The notes under the pieces: generated by a model
Seen by the model: the letters and a program-made list of their open reading frames with translations, nothing else
Database searches by the model: none
What the model was told of the DNA's origin: nothing
Made by a program: the position numbers and the translations under genes
NCBI GenBank assembly: GCA_904382605.1
Contig: CAJFJA010000005.1
Coordinates: 1 to 64,000, forward strand
Reading direction: 5' to 3'
Length of the DNA: 64,000 bases
Source of the DNA: Candidatus Alloclostridium intestinigallinarum
Lineage (GTDB): Bacteria; Bacillota; Clostridia; Christensenellales; UBA3700
In this document: piece by piece, positions 1 to 6,982 of the stretch
How positions within the stretch are numbered: position 1 is the stretch's first letter
Layout of the letters: each line of letters starts with the position of its first letter

Positions 1-78
1 AACAACACTCCTATGCGCCCCCTCGGCTGGAAATCGCCTAATGAATACCTCGCCAATTTTTTTAACGACAATGTGTAA
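1..78 (+). CDS. Transposase C-terminus (IS30-like), partial
   Basis: Reading from base 1, 25 codons stay open and end in TAA at 76-78. The peptide contains RPLGWKSPNEYL close to its end. A short 'R.LGWK(T/S)P.E' stretch near the carboxyl end is typical of IS30-type integrase-core transposases, so this is probably the last part of such an enzyme entering from the left. Most of the gene lies outside the window, so neither integrity nor family can be settled. Confidence 0.55.
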   Translation, partial: NNTPMRPLGWKSPNEYLANFFNDNV

Positions 79-151
79 TAAATGTTTGACAAACCTACAC
101 GGACAGCCGCGCGGCGGAACGCAGGCGTTTATCTCAATTTAAGGAAACGTC

Positions 152-180
152 TTGACAATTATAATTTATACGGCTATTAT
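152..180 (+). promoter_or_regulatory. Sigma-A-type promoter for the GH16 gene
   Basis: TTGACA at 152-157, a 17-base spacer and TATTAT at 175-180. It lies 37 bases upstream of the lipoprotein start codon and reads into the GH16 gene. Confidence 0.75.
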
Positions 181-216
181 TTATATGTAAATAATAAATT
201 GCAACGGGAAAAATGT

Positions 217-1199
217 ATGAAAAAATTCGCATTGTTACTGATAACTGCCGTGCTTCTCATATGCGTAAGCGCGGCGTGTCTGCTCGCCGGGTGTTCACAG
301 GCAAAGCCTCTGCCGGATGAAATTACTCTGCCCGAAGTGCTTGAAAAAGGCGGATACGAACTTGTGTGGGGCGACGAATTCGACGGCGACGAAATAGATT
401 ACACAAAGTGGCGCGTCGGCTACAACGGCGGTGTGCGCAGGGCGGGTTATTATGTGGACACGTCCGATATCGTATTTGTCAAGGACGGCGCGCTTACTAT
501 CCGCACCCTGTATATGGAAGACGGGGTATACGGTCCCGGCTGGTATACGTCGTGGGTGGACAGCGCTACCGCCGATACCGCGGGCAACGGAATCGTCCAC
601 AGCGAAGATTATCAGGGTTTTCGGGTAAATACGGCTATTACGAGATACGCTGCATCACGCCCCCTTCGTACGGAATATGGTCGGCGTTCTGGATGATGCC
701 CGACGGCGACGCGGCGGGAATGTCCGCGGACGACGTAAAGGGCACGGGAGAAGACGGCCTTGAAGTGGATATTATGGAATCGCCCTATATGTACGTGGAC
801 GGTTCGTATAACGTGCACGTCGTTCACGGTGAAGGTTATACCGACACCCGCTCCGACCGCTCCGATACCTACGAAGTGCCCGGTATGTATACGCAGTACC
901 ACACTTACGGCGTACTGTGGACGGAAGAGGAATACGTGTTCTATATAGACGGGCGCGAAACGTGGCGCACTTCCTATTCTCCCGACGGCGAAACGCTGGG
1001 AGTATCGCAGGTAGATCAATATCTTCTGCTTACCGTGGAAGTGGGCGGCTACCAGTCCGAAGACGGCGCCATGCACCCCGGAGTAACGCTTGAAGACGGG
1101 GTGGAAGTTCCCTATTGGTGCGGAAATCCCGACGACAACGACAAGACGAAGGCATACGACTTTATCATAGATTACGTCAGGGTATACCAGGTCGTTTAA
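217..1199 (+). pseudogene. GH16 family glycoside hydrolase lipoprotein, frameshifted
   Basis: A secreted endo-beta-glucanase or galactanase-type enzyme of family GH16, split by one frameshift. The ATG at 217 opens a lipoprotein signal (basic MKK, hydrophobic core, lipobox LAGC with Cys26). The next part reads in frame 1 through the GH16 entry WGDEFDGDEIDYTKW. At about 615-620 the GH16 reading moves to frame 3, where KYGYYEIR and WSAFWMMP continue it; adding one base near 617 joins the halves into about 327 residues. The catalytic motif EVDIME (codons 762-779, both glutamates) and the end of the beta-sandwich fold are intact up to the TAA at 1197. Everything except the frame is preserved, so this is a very recent mutation, a sequencing error, or an ON/OFF allele. 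A promoter lies upstream and a terminator downstream. Polysaccharide target unknown. Confidence 0.8.
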
Positions 1200-1240
1200 C
1201 CGGCAACCGGCAAAATCGTTCCCCTATACTTATTCAAAAA

Positions 1241-1275
1241 CCGGGTCGCTCTTGCAAAAGGGCGGCCCGTTTTTT
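1241..1275 (+). terminator. Rho-independent terminator after the GH16 gene
   Basis: An imperfect G+C-rich hairpin (CCGGGTCGCTC pairing with GGGCGGCCCG, including G-U pairs) is followed by six T residues at 1270-1275. Confidence 0.7.
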
Positions 1276-1399
1276 GCGTGCGGCGCTTCACCCGTGATAA
1301 TCTGCGAAGCAATAATGCGGATTGTTTTTTTGAAGAATGACAAGGCTGCGGCGCGCCGCATAAAAGCTTTAAAATTTTTAAGAAAATTATAACAAACAG

Positions 1400-1428
1400 T
1401 TGACCATAAAATAATAATATGTTATAAT
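1400..1428 (+). promoter_or_regulatory. Promoter of the zinc-ribbon/DUF898 gene
   Basis: TTGACC (1400-1405), 17-base spacer, TATAAT (1423-1428). The leader to the ATG at 1538 is about 100 bases and AT-rich. Confidence 0.75.
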
Positions 1429-1537
1429 TTTAGCGTAAATTAACAAGTCGTTAATATATGTGAAAAGAAGTTGTATTTTTTGCGGCGGAAAGAGCATATT
1501 GTGCGGCGTGTTGAAAAACAAAAAAGGGGAGAGATAT

Positions 1538-3538
1538 ATGGACGAGGGAATGAACATCAACGGCGCTTTTCCCGGGGACGGACGGCCTGAAACCAAGGAA
1601 TCCGAAGCCATGCAGGATACGTCGTTCCAATCCGGGGCCGAAGAGCAGCAAAGTGCGCCCGGAACCGCGCAGAACGGTCCCGTTTGCCGCATATGCGGAG
1701 CGGTGAACGTCCCGGGGGCGAAATTCTGCAACATATGCGGAGCGGCGCTTGCCGGCGTAAAAATTTGCCATGCCTGCGGCACGCAGAATCTGGCGAACGC
1801 CAAGTTCTGCAACTCCTGCGGCGCGAAGTTGCAGGAAGCGGGGGCTTTTGCGGGCGGCGCACCGGCGCCCGCCGTGCCGGAAGAGCAGAATCTTCCGCCC
1901 GAAACGGAAAATACTTACGAATCCAAGTATACGGGCGGAGCGCTGACGCGGCTGTTTATAAATATCGGTGTGGTGCTGCTTTCGGCGATAACGCTGGGCA
2001 TTGCGTATCCGTTCCTGATGTGCTCCAAGGAAAAATGGCTGAAAAGCCATACTTTCGTAAACGGCAGGCAGCTGGAATTCGACGGCAACGGCGCGCAGCT
2101 TATAGGTAAATTCATCGTATGGCTGCTGCTTTCGCTCATCACTTTCGGACTGTACGCAATATTCCGTCTGCCGCTCAATATGCAGCGCTGGAAGACAAAA
2201 CACACGCACGTCAAAGGTTACACGGTAGACGGCAAGAAGGGCGAATCCAAGTTTACCGGCAGCATATTCGGACTGTGGGGAGTAAGAATCCTGAACGGCA
2301 TTATGATGGTGCTGGGCTTCGTGACTTTCGGTTTTGCAAGCACGTGGGGCAAGCTGGTTAAACTGCGTTGGTTCAACGAAAAGAAGATTATCGACGGAGT
2401 AAGAATACACAACGACGCAAAAGTCGGACAGTTTTGGGTCAAGCGGCTGGTCTGGAATATCCTGATGATTGTCACCGTATTTATACATACCATATTTGTC
2501 AGGAGGAACAGCCAGATGAAGTTCCTTGCAAGCCACGACAAATTCGCCAACCCCTCCGTGTTCCCCCGTCCCGAAAGCATCGCGAAGAACGCGGCGGCGG
2601 TCAGAGCGGTCGGCGCGGCAGGTGCAAACGGTTTGCCCTATACGGCGTCCACGGAGAACACGAACAAGGCGCTGATTTTCATAGTGCTCACTTTTGTAAT
2701 TCCCATACCGCTTCTGTGGCCGATTCTGGCGAACGTATTTGCTTCAAAGGCGAAAAAGGAAGGCGAGCCGAACGGCAAAAACGCGGCGATAGCCGCCCGC
2801 GTCATTCTGGCGCTGCAATTGATAGGGTACATAACGATGGGCGTTGTTTACGGCGTTATATTCGGCGGACTTCTCAACAACTCCGATCCTTATAACGGTT
2901 ACAACGACAACAGCGGTTTCGATTACTACGACGCGCAGCAGCTGGAAATAGGTATGACGCAGGGTCAGGTGCGCAGCTATGTCGGTTCGTATGACTCTTC
3001 CTCAAGCGGTTTGTGGGGTAATACGTGGACGTATTATTCGGGCGACGATACCCTGAGAGTGACTTTCGACAACAACAACGAAGTCAGCCTGATAGAGTTC
3101 CTCGACGGCGGATCGAAAGTCGGCGCGTCAATTGATTCTTACGGAACATACACGAACAACGCAACCGAAAGCGGCGACGATATGCTTACGCTCGAATATA
3201 ATCTGTCGTACAGCGACGGAAGCTGGACGAAGGGAGTGGAGGAAGCCACGTATGACGATATAAGCATAGACACTTCCTACCTGAGCAGCGCTTCTTCGAG
3301 TTGGAGATTTATCGTCGAGTGGGAGCTGACGGTCGACAATACGGTGATAAGAAGCAGCAGTTTCAGCGGCAGTATAAGCAAAATCAGCACTATGTACAAC
3401 AGCAATCTCGCAGAACGCGTGCTCTATCTGTACGACAGAAATTATGCAAGAGACGAACTCGCCGGCCGCAACGACGCGGTATTGGAAAAATACGACGAGT
3501 TGCTTGCAACATACGGCATAGACTCATATTGGAGATAG
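1538..3538 (+). CDS. Zinc-ribbon / DUF898 (YjgN-like) / BamE-like membrane protein
   Basis: A 666-residue composite membrane protein of unknown function. The start at 1538 has an AGGGGAGA ribosome binding site. Residues about 50-95 hold two zinc ribbons (CxxC pairs at C50/C53, C64/C67, C77/C80, C91/C94). Residues about 130-330 match the DUF898/YjgN pattern: repeated hydrophobic helices with LFINIGVVLLSAITLGIAYP and a WKTKHTHV stretch. Further transmembrane helices follow near residues 385-460, then a soluble part with LEIGMTQGQVRSYVG and a predicted beta pattern like the SmpA/OmlA/BamE fold, then a C-terminal beta-rich domain. BamE-like folds are best known in Gram-negative envelopes but also occur as generic extracytoplasmic domains. 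It is monocistronic, with its own promoter; its 3' terminator is split by the IS element downstream. Confidence 0.75.
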   Translation: MDEGMNINGAFPGDGRPETKESEAMQDTSFQSGAEEQQSAPGTAQNGPVCRICGAVNVPGAKFCNICGAALAGVKICHACGTQNLANAKFCNSCGAKLQEAGAFAGGAPAPAVPEEQNLPPETENTYESKYTGGALTRLFINIGVVLLSAITLGIAYPFLMCSKEKWLKSHTFVNGRQLEFDGNGAQLIGKFIVWLLLSLITFGLYAIFRLPLNMQRWKTKHTHVKGYTVDGKKGESKFTGSIFGLWGVRILNGIMMVLGFVTFGFASTWGKLVKLRWFNEKKIIDGVRIHNDAKVGQFWVKRLVWNILMIVTVFIHTIFVRRNSQMKFLASHDKFANPSVFPRPESIAKNAAAVRAVGAAGANGLPYTASTENTNKALIFIVLTFVIPIPLLWPILANVFASKAKKEGEPNGKNAAIAARVILALQLIGYITMGVVYGVIFGGLLNNSDPYNGYNDNSGFDYYDAQQLEIGMTQGQVRSYVGSYDSSSSGLWGNTWTYYSGDDTLRVTFDNNNEVSLIEFLDGGSKVGASIDSYGTYTNNATESGDDMLTLEYNLSYSDGSWTKGVEEATYDDISIDTSYLSSASSSWRFIVEWELTVDNTVIRSSSFSGSISKISTMYNSNLAERVLYLYDRNYARDELAGRNDAVLEKYDELLATYGIDSYWR

Positions 3539-3614
3539 ATCCACCCGAAATAAAAAGCGGACGCCGTTGATATGCACCCCAAAAGTTGGACAAACTTTAG
3601 GAGGTGCATATTTT

Positions 3615-4007
3615 ATGGGAAGGAAGAAAAATTTTAACACAAAGTACTCGGCGGAATTCAAGATATCTGTTATAATGGATATGCGAGAAAACCATTTGGG
3701 TTATGGAGAAATTATGCGGAAATATTTTCCGCATCTCACAGTAAGGAATTATTCTTTTCTGAAACGATGGGAACGCATATACATAGAAGAAGGAGCGGCG
3801 GGGCTCATGGTAGAACGGCGCGGAAGGAAAAGTACAGGCAGACCTAAGAAGAACTTATTGGATACGGCAGTGGAAAAAGATTTAATTGCCGAAAACCAAA
3901 GACTGCGAGAGCGCAACGAGTATTTAGAGGCGGAGCTGGCATACATAAAAAAATTGGATGCCTTAGTTCGGGAGAGAGAGCAACGGAACGGGAAAAAGCC
4001 CGTATAG
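3615..4007 (+). CDS. IS3-family transposase OrfA (helix-turn-helix)
   Basis: A 130-residue DNA-binding subunit of the IS transposase. The ATG at 3615 follows the left inverted repeat by 20 bases, with AGGAGG at 3600-3605. The N-terminal half has the helix-turn-helix arrangement of IS3 OrfA (YSAEFKISVIMDM, then LGYGEIMRKYF and YSFLKRWERIY). The C-terminal part has the expected leucine-zipper-like coiled coil with LIAENQRLRERNEYLEAELA. The frame ends in TAG at 4005 just after an A-rich slippery stretch, which lets ribosomes enter the orfB frame and make the fused transposase. Confidence 0.9.
   Translation: MGRKKNFNTKYSAEFKISVIMDMRENHLGYGEIMRKYFPHLTVRNYSFLKRWERIYIEEGAAGLMVERRGRKSTGRPKKNLLDTAVEKDLIAENQRLRERNEYLEAELAYIKKLDALVREREQRNGKKPV
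3992..3998 (+). promoter_or_regulatory. Likely -1 ribosomal frameshift site of the IS element
   Basis: The heptamer G-AAA-AAG lies in frame with orfA, two codons before its end. Slipping back one base continues as EKARIVIELRQTYKLNMLLK, the usual junction into an IS3 OrfB. It is a plausible slippery site; recoding has not been tested. Confidence 0.6.
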
Positions 4008-4033
4008 TAATAGAACTAAGGCAGACATACAAA

Positions 4034-4843
4034 TTGAATATGTTGCTCAAAATATCCTCGCTTGCCCGCAGTACGTTTTATTATCATCTGAACACAGATA
4101 AAACAGATAAGTATAGCGAAGCAAAGCAAGCGATAGAGGAAGTGTTTTCGGAACATGACGGACGATACGGATACCGCCGTATTACGGACGAGTTGCGCAC
4201 AAAAGGGATAAAATTAAACCATAAAACGGTGTTGAAACTTATGAAATGCCTAAATATACACGGAAAAATGCGAAAGAACGAGAAATATCATTCATATAAG
4301 GGCGAAGTGGGAAAAGTGGCGGACAATCTCTTACAACGAGATTTTAATGCAACTGAGCCGTTCGAAAAACTTGCCACAGACGTTACGCAATTCAAGGTTA
4401 AAGATAAGAAGATATATCTTTCGCCGATAATGGATTTATACAACAATGAGATCGTGGCGTACTCAATATCTTTACACCCTGATCTTGCGCAGACAAGGGA
4501 AATGCTTGAGGAATTAAGCAAACGATTGCCGCAAGAAGCAGAACCGGTACTACACTCCGACCAAGGGTGGCAATACCAACATGCAATGTTTCAAAGATAT
4601 TTGGAAGAACACCATATTACACAGAGCATGTCCCGCAAAGGCAATTGCATGGACAATGGCGCAATGGAGTGTTTCTTTGGGAGATTGAAAGTGGAGATGT
4701 ATTATGGAGAGAAGTTTGAAAGCGTTGAGGACTTCATACAAAAACTACACAACTATATCTTCTACTGGAATAACAAGCGGATCTCCCGCAAGCTAAAAGG
4801 AATGAGCCCGGTTCAATACCGAACTCATTCCCAAACAATTTGA
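4034..4843 (+). CDS. IS3-family transposase OrfB (DDE integrase core)
   Basis: Catalytic part of the transposase, about 269 residues from the TTG at 4034. In practice it is probably made as an OrfAB fusion through the slip at 3992-3998, since the frame stays open upstream to that point. It begins with the HTH_21-like region (SSLARSTFYYHL ... HDGRYGYRRITDEL). The rve core follows: first Asp in LATDVTQF, second in LHSDQGWQY, and the glutamate in MECFFGRLK. The end, NNKRISRKLKGMSPVQYR, is diagnostic of IS3-family OrfB. No frame damage is visible. Confidence 0.92.
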   Translation: MNMLLKISSLARSTFYYHLNTDKTDKYSEAKQAIEEVFSEHDGRYGYRRITDELRTKGIKLNHKTVLKLMKCLNIHGKMRKNEKYHSYKGEVGKVADNLLQRDFNATEPFEKLATDVTQFKVKDKKIYLSPIMDLYNNEIVAYSISLHPDLAQTREMLEELSKRLPQEAEPVLHSDQGWQYQHAMFQRYLEEHHITQSMSRKGNCMDNGAMECFFGRLKVEMYYGEKFESVEDFIQKLHNYIFYWNNKRISRKLKGMSPVQYRTHSQTI

Positions 4844-4935
4844 TTAATTTTTTGTCCAAACTTTGGGGTTCACTTCAGTTGCGGCGTCCGCTTTTTATCT
4901 GCTATGCTTATCATCCGTCTTATTGTACGGCGCGT

Positions 4936-5412
4936 TTAATTCAGATTATCCTGTTTCAGCTTATCCGCCACCATGACAAGATATTTATCCAGCACCCTCA
5001 TGACCTCGTTATATTTTTCCTGCGTTTTGGCAAGGAAGGGGTCGGGTACGGGAGTGTACGTACCCGTGGCGAGTTCCGCAAGATCGACGTACTTGCCGCG
5101 CCATTTTTTGGGGATAAAATACTTATGCCAGCGCGTCATGCCTATGATGATATCCGCCTGTTCGAAGCGTTCGGGGAACTTGCGCCAGTAGGCTGGGGAG
5201 TGCTTGTCCAGAATTTCGGGGGCAAAGCCTTCCGCCTCAAGCGCGGCTTTCGCCTTGGGGTGCAGTTTCCTGCATTGGTGGAAAACGGCTCCGCTCTTCA
5301 CCCATTCCACGCGTGCGGCAAGGTCGGGGTCGTTTTCGCACATACGCCTGAAAACGAATTCGCAGTAGGGACTGCGGCAGATGTTTGAAGAACACACAAA
5401 CAATATTTTCAT
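4936..5412 (-). CDS. Low-molecular-weight protein tyrosine phosphatase
   Basis: A 158-residue cytoplasmic phosphatase. The N-terminus MKILFVCSSNICRS contains the P-loop C-x5-R signature (Cys7, Arg13) that forms the phosphocysteine intermediate, and PVPDPF near residue 130 supplies the expected general-acid aspartate. Length is normal for the family. In Bacillota these enzymes act on phosphotyrosine or phosphoarginine of kinases and stress regulators; which one applies here cannot be told. It overlaps the upstream LOG-family gene by 4 bases and is probably co-translated with it. Confidence 0.9.
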   Translation of the reverse strand: MKILFVCSSNICRSPYCEFVFRRMCENDPDLAARVEWVKSGAVFHQCRKLHPKAKAALEAEGFAPEILDKHSPAYWRKFPERFEQADIIIGMTRWHKYFIPKKWRGKYVDLAELATGTYTPVPDPFLAKTQEKYNEVMRVLDKYLVMVADKLKQDNLN

Positions 5413-5969
5413 TCGCCGAATCTTATGCCCGTATAGTCGCTCACATAAAGGGGCATTTTCTCCAAAAGTATTTTTATCGCCTCGTCGGGTGTGGACGCGG
5501 CAAAAATTTTATCCTCGAAAGGGTAGCGGAACTTGTTGTCAAGTTTGGTGCCCGCAACTTTGGACGACCAGCCGTCCACGCAGTCGTAAGCTATGATAAG
5601 ACGGCGGAAAGTCCACGCGAAAGAAATTTCCGAAAGAGTGCCCGCGCCGCCGCCCACGGCTATTACCGCGCTTGCGCCCGCCACAATCGCGTTGCGGTAC
5701 AAATCCAGCCCCGTGGGTATACATATGTCGCCCCATTCGTTGCCGTTATCCGCCTTAAAGCCCGGCAGTATGGCGATTGTATCGCCCTCGCGGTATTTTG
5801 CGGAAGAGTGCGCGCCCTCGAAAGCCGCCGCCATCACTCCGCCGTGACCGCCCGATTGCACGCGGAATCCGTTGTCTACAAGCAGCTTGCCCGTTTCAAA
5901 CGCCACGTCGAATTTGTGCGAAGGTCTGTCTATCTTCGCGTCGCCTATCACCGCCACAATCTTTCTCAT
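5409..5969 (-). CDS. LOG-family / lysine-decarboxylase-like Rossmann protein
   Basis: A 186-residue Rossmann-fold protein of the TIGR00725/LOG group. I chose the ATG at 5969 because AAAGGGAG lies 6-7 bases upstream; an in-frame ATG at 5987 is less well placed. Visible motifs are the N-terminal strand IVAVIGDA, then GHGGVMAAAFEGA, and AVGGGAGTLSEISFAW, the variant of PGGxGTxxE that binds nucleotide phosphate. LOG enzymes release cytokinin-type bases from nucleotides; the bacterial role of this branch is uncertain. It lies directly upstream of, and overlaps, the phosphatase gene. Confidence 0.8.
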   Translation of the reverse strand: MRKIVAVIGDAKIDRPSHKFDVAFETGKLLVDNGFRVQSGGHGGVMAAAFEGAHSSAKYREGDTIAILPGFKADNGNEWGDICIPTGLDLYRNAIVAGASAVIAVGGGAGTLSEISFAWTFRRLIIAYDCVDGWSSKVAGTKLDNKFRYPFEDKIFAASTPDEAIKILLEKMPLYVSDYTGIRFGE

Positions 5970-6011
5970 AATCTCCCTTTCTCCCATGCTCCCATTGTAT
6001 GCGCAAACCGT

Positions 6012-6503
6012 TCACTCCGACACGCGCATTTCGTTTATCACCACTTTTTCAAGAGGTCTGTCGTTAAAATCGGTGCGAACCGTAGCTATCCTGTCCACCA
6101 CATTCATACCGTCCGTAACTTTGCCGAAAGCCGCGTACTGTCCGTCCAGGTGAGGGGAAGTTTCGTGCATAATGAAAAATTGGCTGCCCGCGCTGTCGGG
6201 ATCCATCGCCCTTGCCATGGACAGCACTCCGCGCTCGTGCTTTAAGTCGTTTTTCACGCCGTTTGCCCTGAATTCGCCCTTGATGCAGTATCCGGGGCCG
6301 CTCGTTCCGTTGCCTTTGGGACAGCCGCCCTGAATCATAAAGCCCTCTATCACGCGGTGGAAGGTCAGCCCGTTATAAAAGCCCTTCTTTATCAGGTCGA
6401 TAAAATTTTTTACCGTAACGGGCGCGACGTCGGGGTAAAGCTCCGCCTTTATCTCGCCCATGTTGGTGTCGATTACAATGTTTACCGTATTTTCTTTTGC
6501 CAT
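6012..6503 (-). CDS. Peptidyl-prolyl cis-trans isomerase, cyclophilin type
   Basis: A 163-residue cytoplasmic cyclophilin with no signal peptide. Core motifs are present: FHRVIEGFMIQGGCPKGNGTSGPGY with the catalytic Arg, GVLSMARAMDPDSAGSQFFI, and LDGQYAAFGKVTDGMNVVDRI. It speeds rotation about Xaa-Pro bonds during folding. The start at 6503 has AAGGACG upstream and a strong promoter at 6538-6566. The gene is divergent from adhE across a long hairpin-rich spacer. Confidence 0.93.
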   Translation of the reverse strand: MAKENTVNIVIDTNMGEIKAELYPDVAPVTVKNFIDLIKKGFYNGLTFHRVIEGFMIQGGCPKGNGTSGPGYCIKGEFRANGVKNDLKHERGVLSMARAMDPDSAGSQFFIMHETSPHLDGQYAAFGKVTDGMNVVDRIATVRTDFNDRPLEKVVINEMRVSE

Positions 6504-6537
6504 AACAATACGTCCTTATAATAATATAGTTGATTTA

Positions 6538-6566
6538 AGTATACACAATATAAATAAAAAAATCAA
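6538..6566 (-). promoter_or_regulatory. Promoter of the cyclophilin gene
   Basis: On the minus strand TTGATT (6561-6566), a 17-base spacer and TATACT (6538-6543), about 35 bases upstream of the start codon. Confidence 0.7.
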
Positions 6567-6840
6567 GGCAACGCGGGGCGTTGCATCCCTTAACCGCCTT
6601 GAAGGAGCAAAGTAGAATTTCAAGGCTTTTTTCTTCGCAAAGCTTTATCTTGTAAATAAAGCGCGGCAAAATCGCACTTTTGCCAAGCGCAACCTCTAAA
6701 ACTTGCCGTGCAAGTTTTTAATCGGAAAGGGTTGAATTTTCGCGCAAAGTGTTTTGCGTAGATAAAACTATGCTTGCCGCATAGCCTTATCGTAAAACAC
6801 TTTCACTCGGCGGCTAAGCGAAGCGAAAAATATTGTTATT
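6567..6840. repeat. Hairpin-rich spacer between the divergent cyclophilin and adhE promoters
   Basis: No gene is seen here. The stretch holds successive inverted repeats: CAAGGC/GCCTTG near 6564-6602 enclosing AACGC/GCGTT; GCTTTAT/ATAAAGC near 6642-6662; GCGCGGCAAAA/TTTTGCC..GCGC near 6660-6690; AACTTGC/GCAAGTT near 6700-6718; and a long one near 6745-6803 with arms AAAGTGTTTTGCG and CGTAAAACACTTT. Only the fourth is followed by a T run. It lies upstream of both flanking promoters, so neither should transcribe it. Confidence 0.55.
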
Positions 6841-6856
6841 TTTTTCACAAATTCGC

Positions 6857-6885
6857 TTGACATAGCTATCCGTATATCATATAAT
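6857..6885 (+). promoter_or_regulatory. Promoter of adhE
   Basis: A perfect consensus: TTGACA (6857-6862), 17 bases, TATAAT (6880-6885). Transcription would begin near 6892, directly before the Rex-like operator. Confidence 0.85.
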
Positions 6886-6899
6886 GGTACTACAAACGA

Positions 6900-6917
6900 T
6901 TGTTAGAAATTTAACAA
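6900..6917. promoter_or_regulatory. Rex-type redox operator in the adhE leader
   Basis: TTGTTAGAAATTTAACAA matches the clostridial Rex consensus TTGTTAA-N4-TTAACAA with one mismatch and lies 9-26 bases downstream of the predicted +1. Rex is displaced by a high NADH/NAD ratio. Fermentative adhE genes are classic Rex targets, so repression until reducing power accumulates is expected. Confidence 0.8.
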
Positions 6918-6982
6918 TCCCCTTGCCGAGGGCACACGGCGACACAAAAGAGCAAATAAATTTTATATATAAAGGAGTCATT

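Larger units (their letters stand above)
3573..4872 (+). mobile_element. IS3-family insertion sequence (complete, about 1.3 kb)
   Basis: Two overlapping transposase frames are bounded by imperfect 22-bp terminal inverted repeats. The left end is 3573-3594 (TGCACCCCAAAAGTTGGACA and two further bases); the right end is 4851-4872, whose complement reads TGAACCCCAAAGTTTGGACA and continues alike. Ends begin TG and finish CA, as in IS3-family elements. Gene order, a likely -1 frameshift and the DDE transposase fit the IS3 family, IS150-like branch. No target-site duplication is visible at the chosen ends. Both frames and both repeats look intact, so it may be active. Confidence 0.9.
3551..4897. repeat. 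Terminator hairpin whose loop is occupied by an IS3 element
   Basis: The left arm 3551-3566 (TAAAAAGCGGACGCCG) is the exact reverse complement of the right arm 4882-4897 (CGGCGTCCGCTTTTTA). The arms lie just outside the two ends of the IS element. With the IS removed they form a 16-bp hairpin with A- and T-rich shoulders, the form expected of a bidirectional terminator between the convergent genes ending at 3538 (+) and 4936 (-). Confidence 0.75.
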
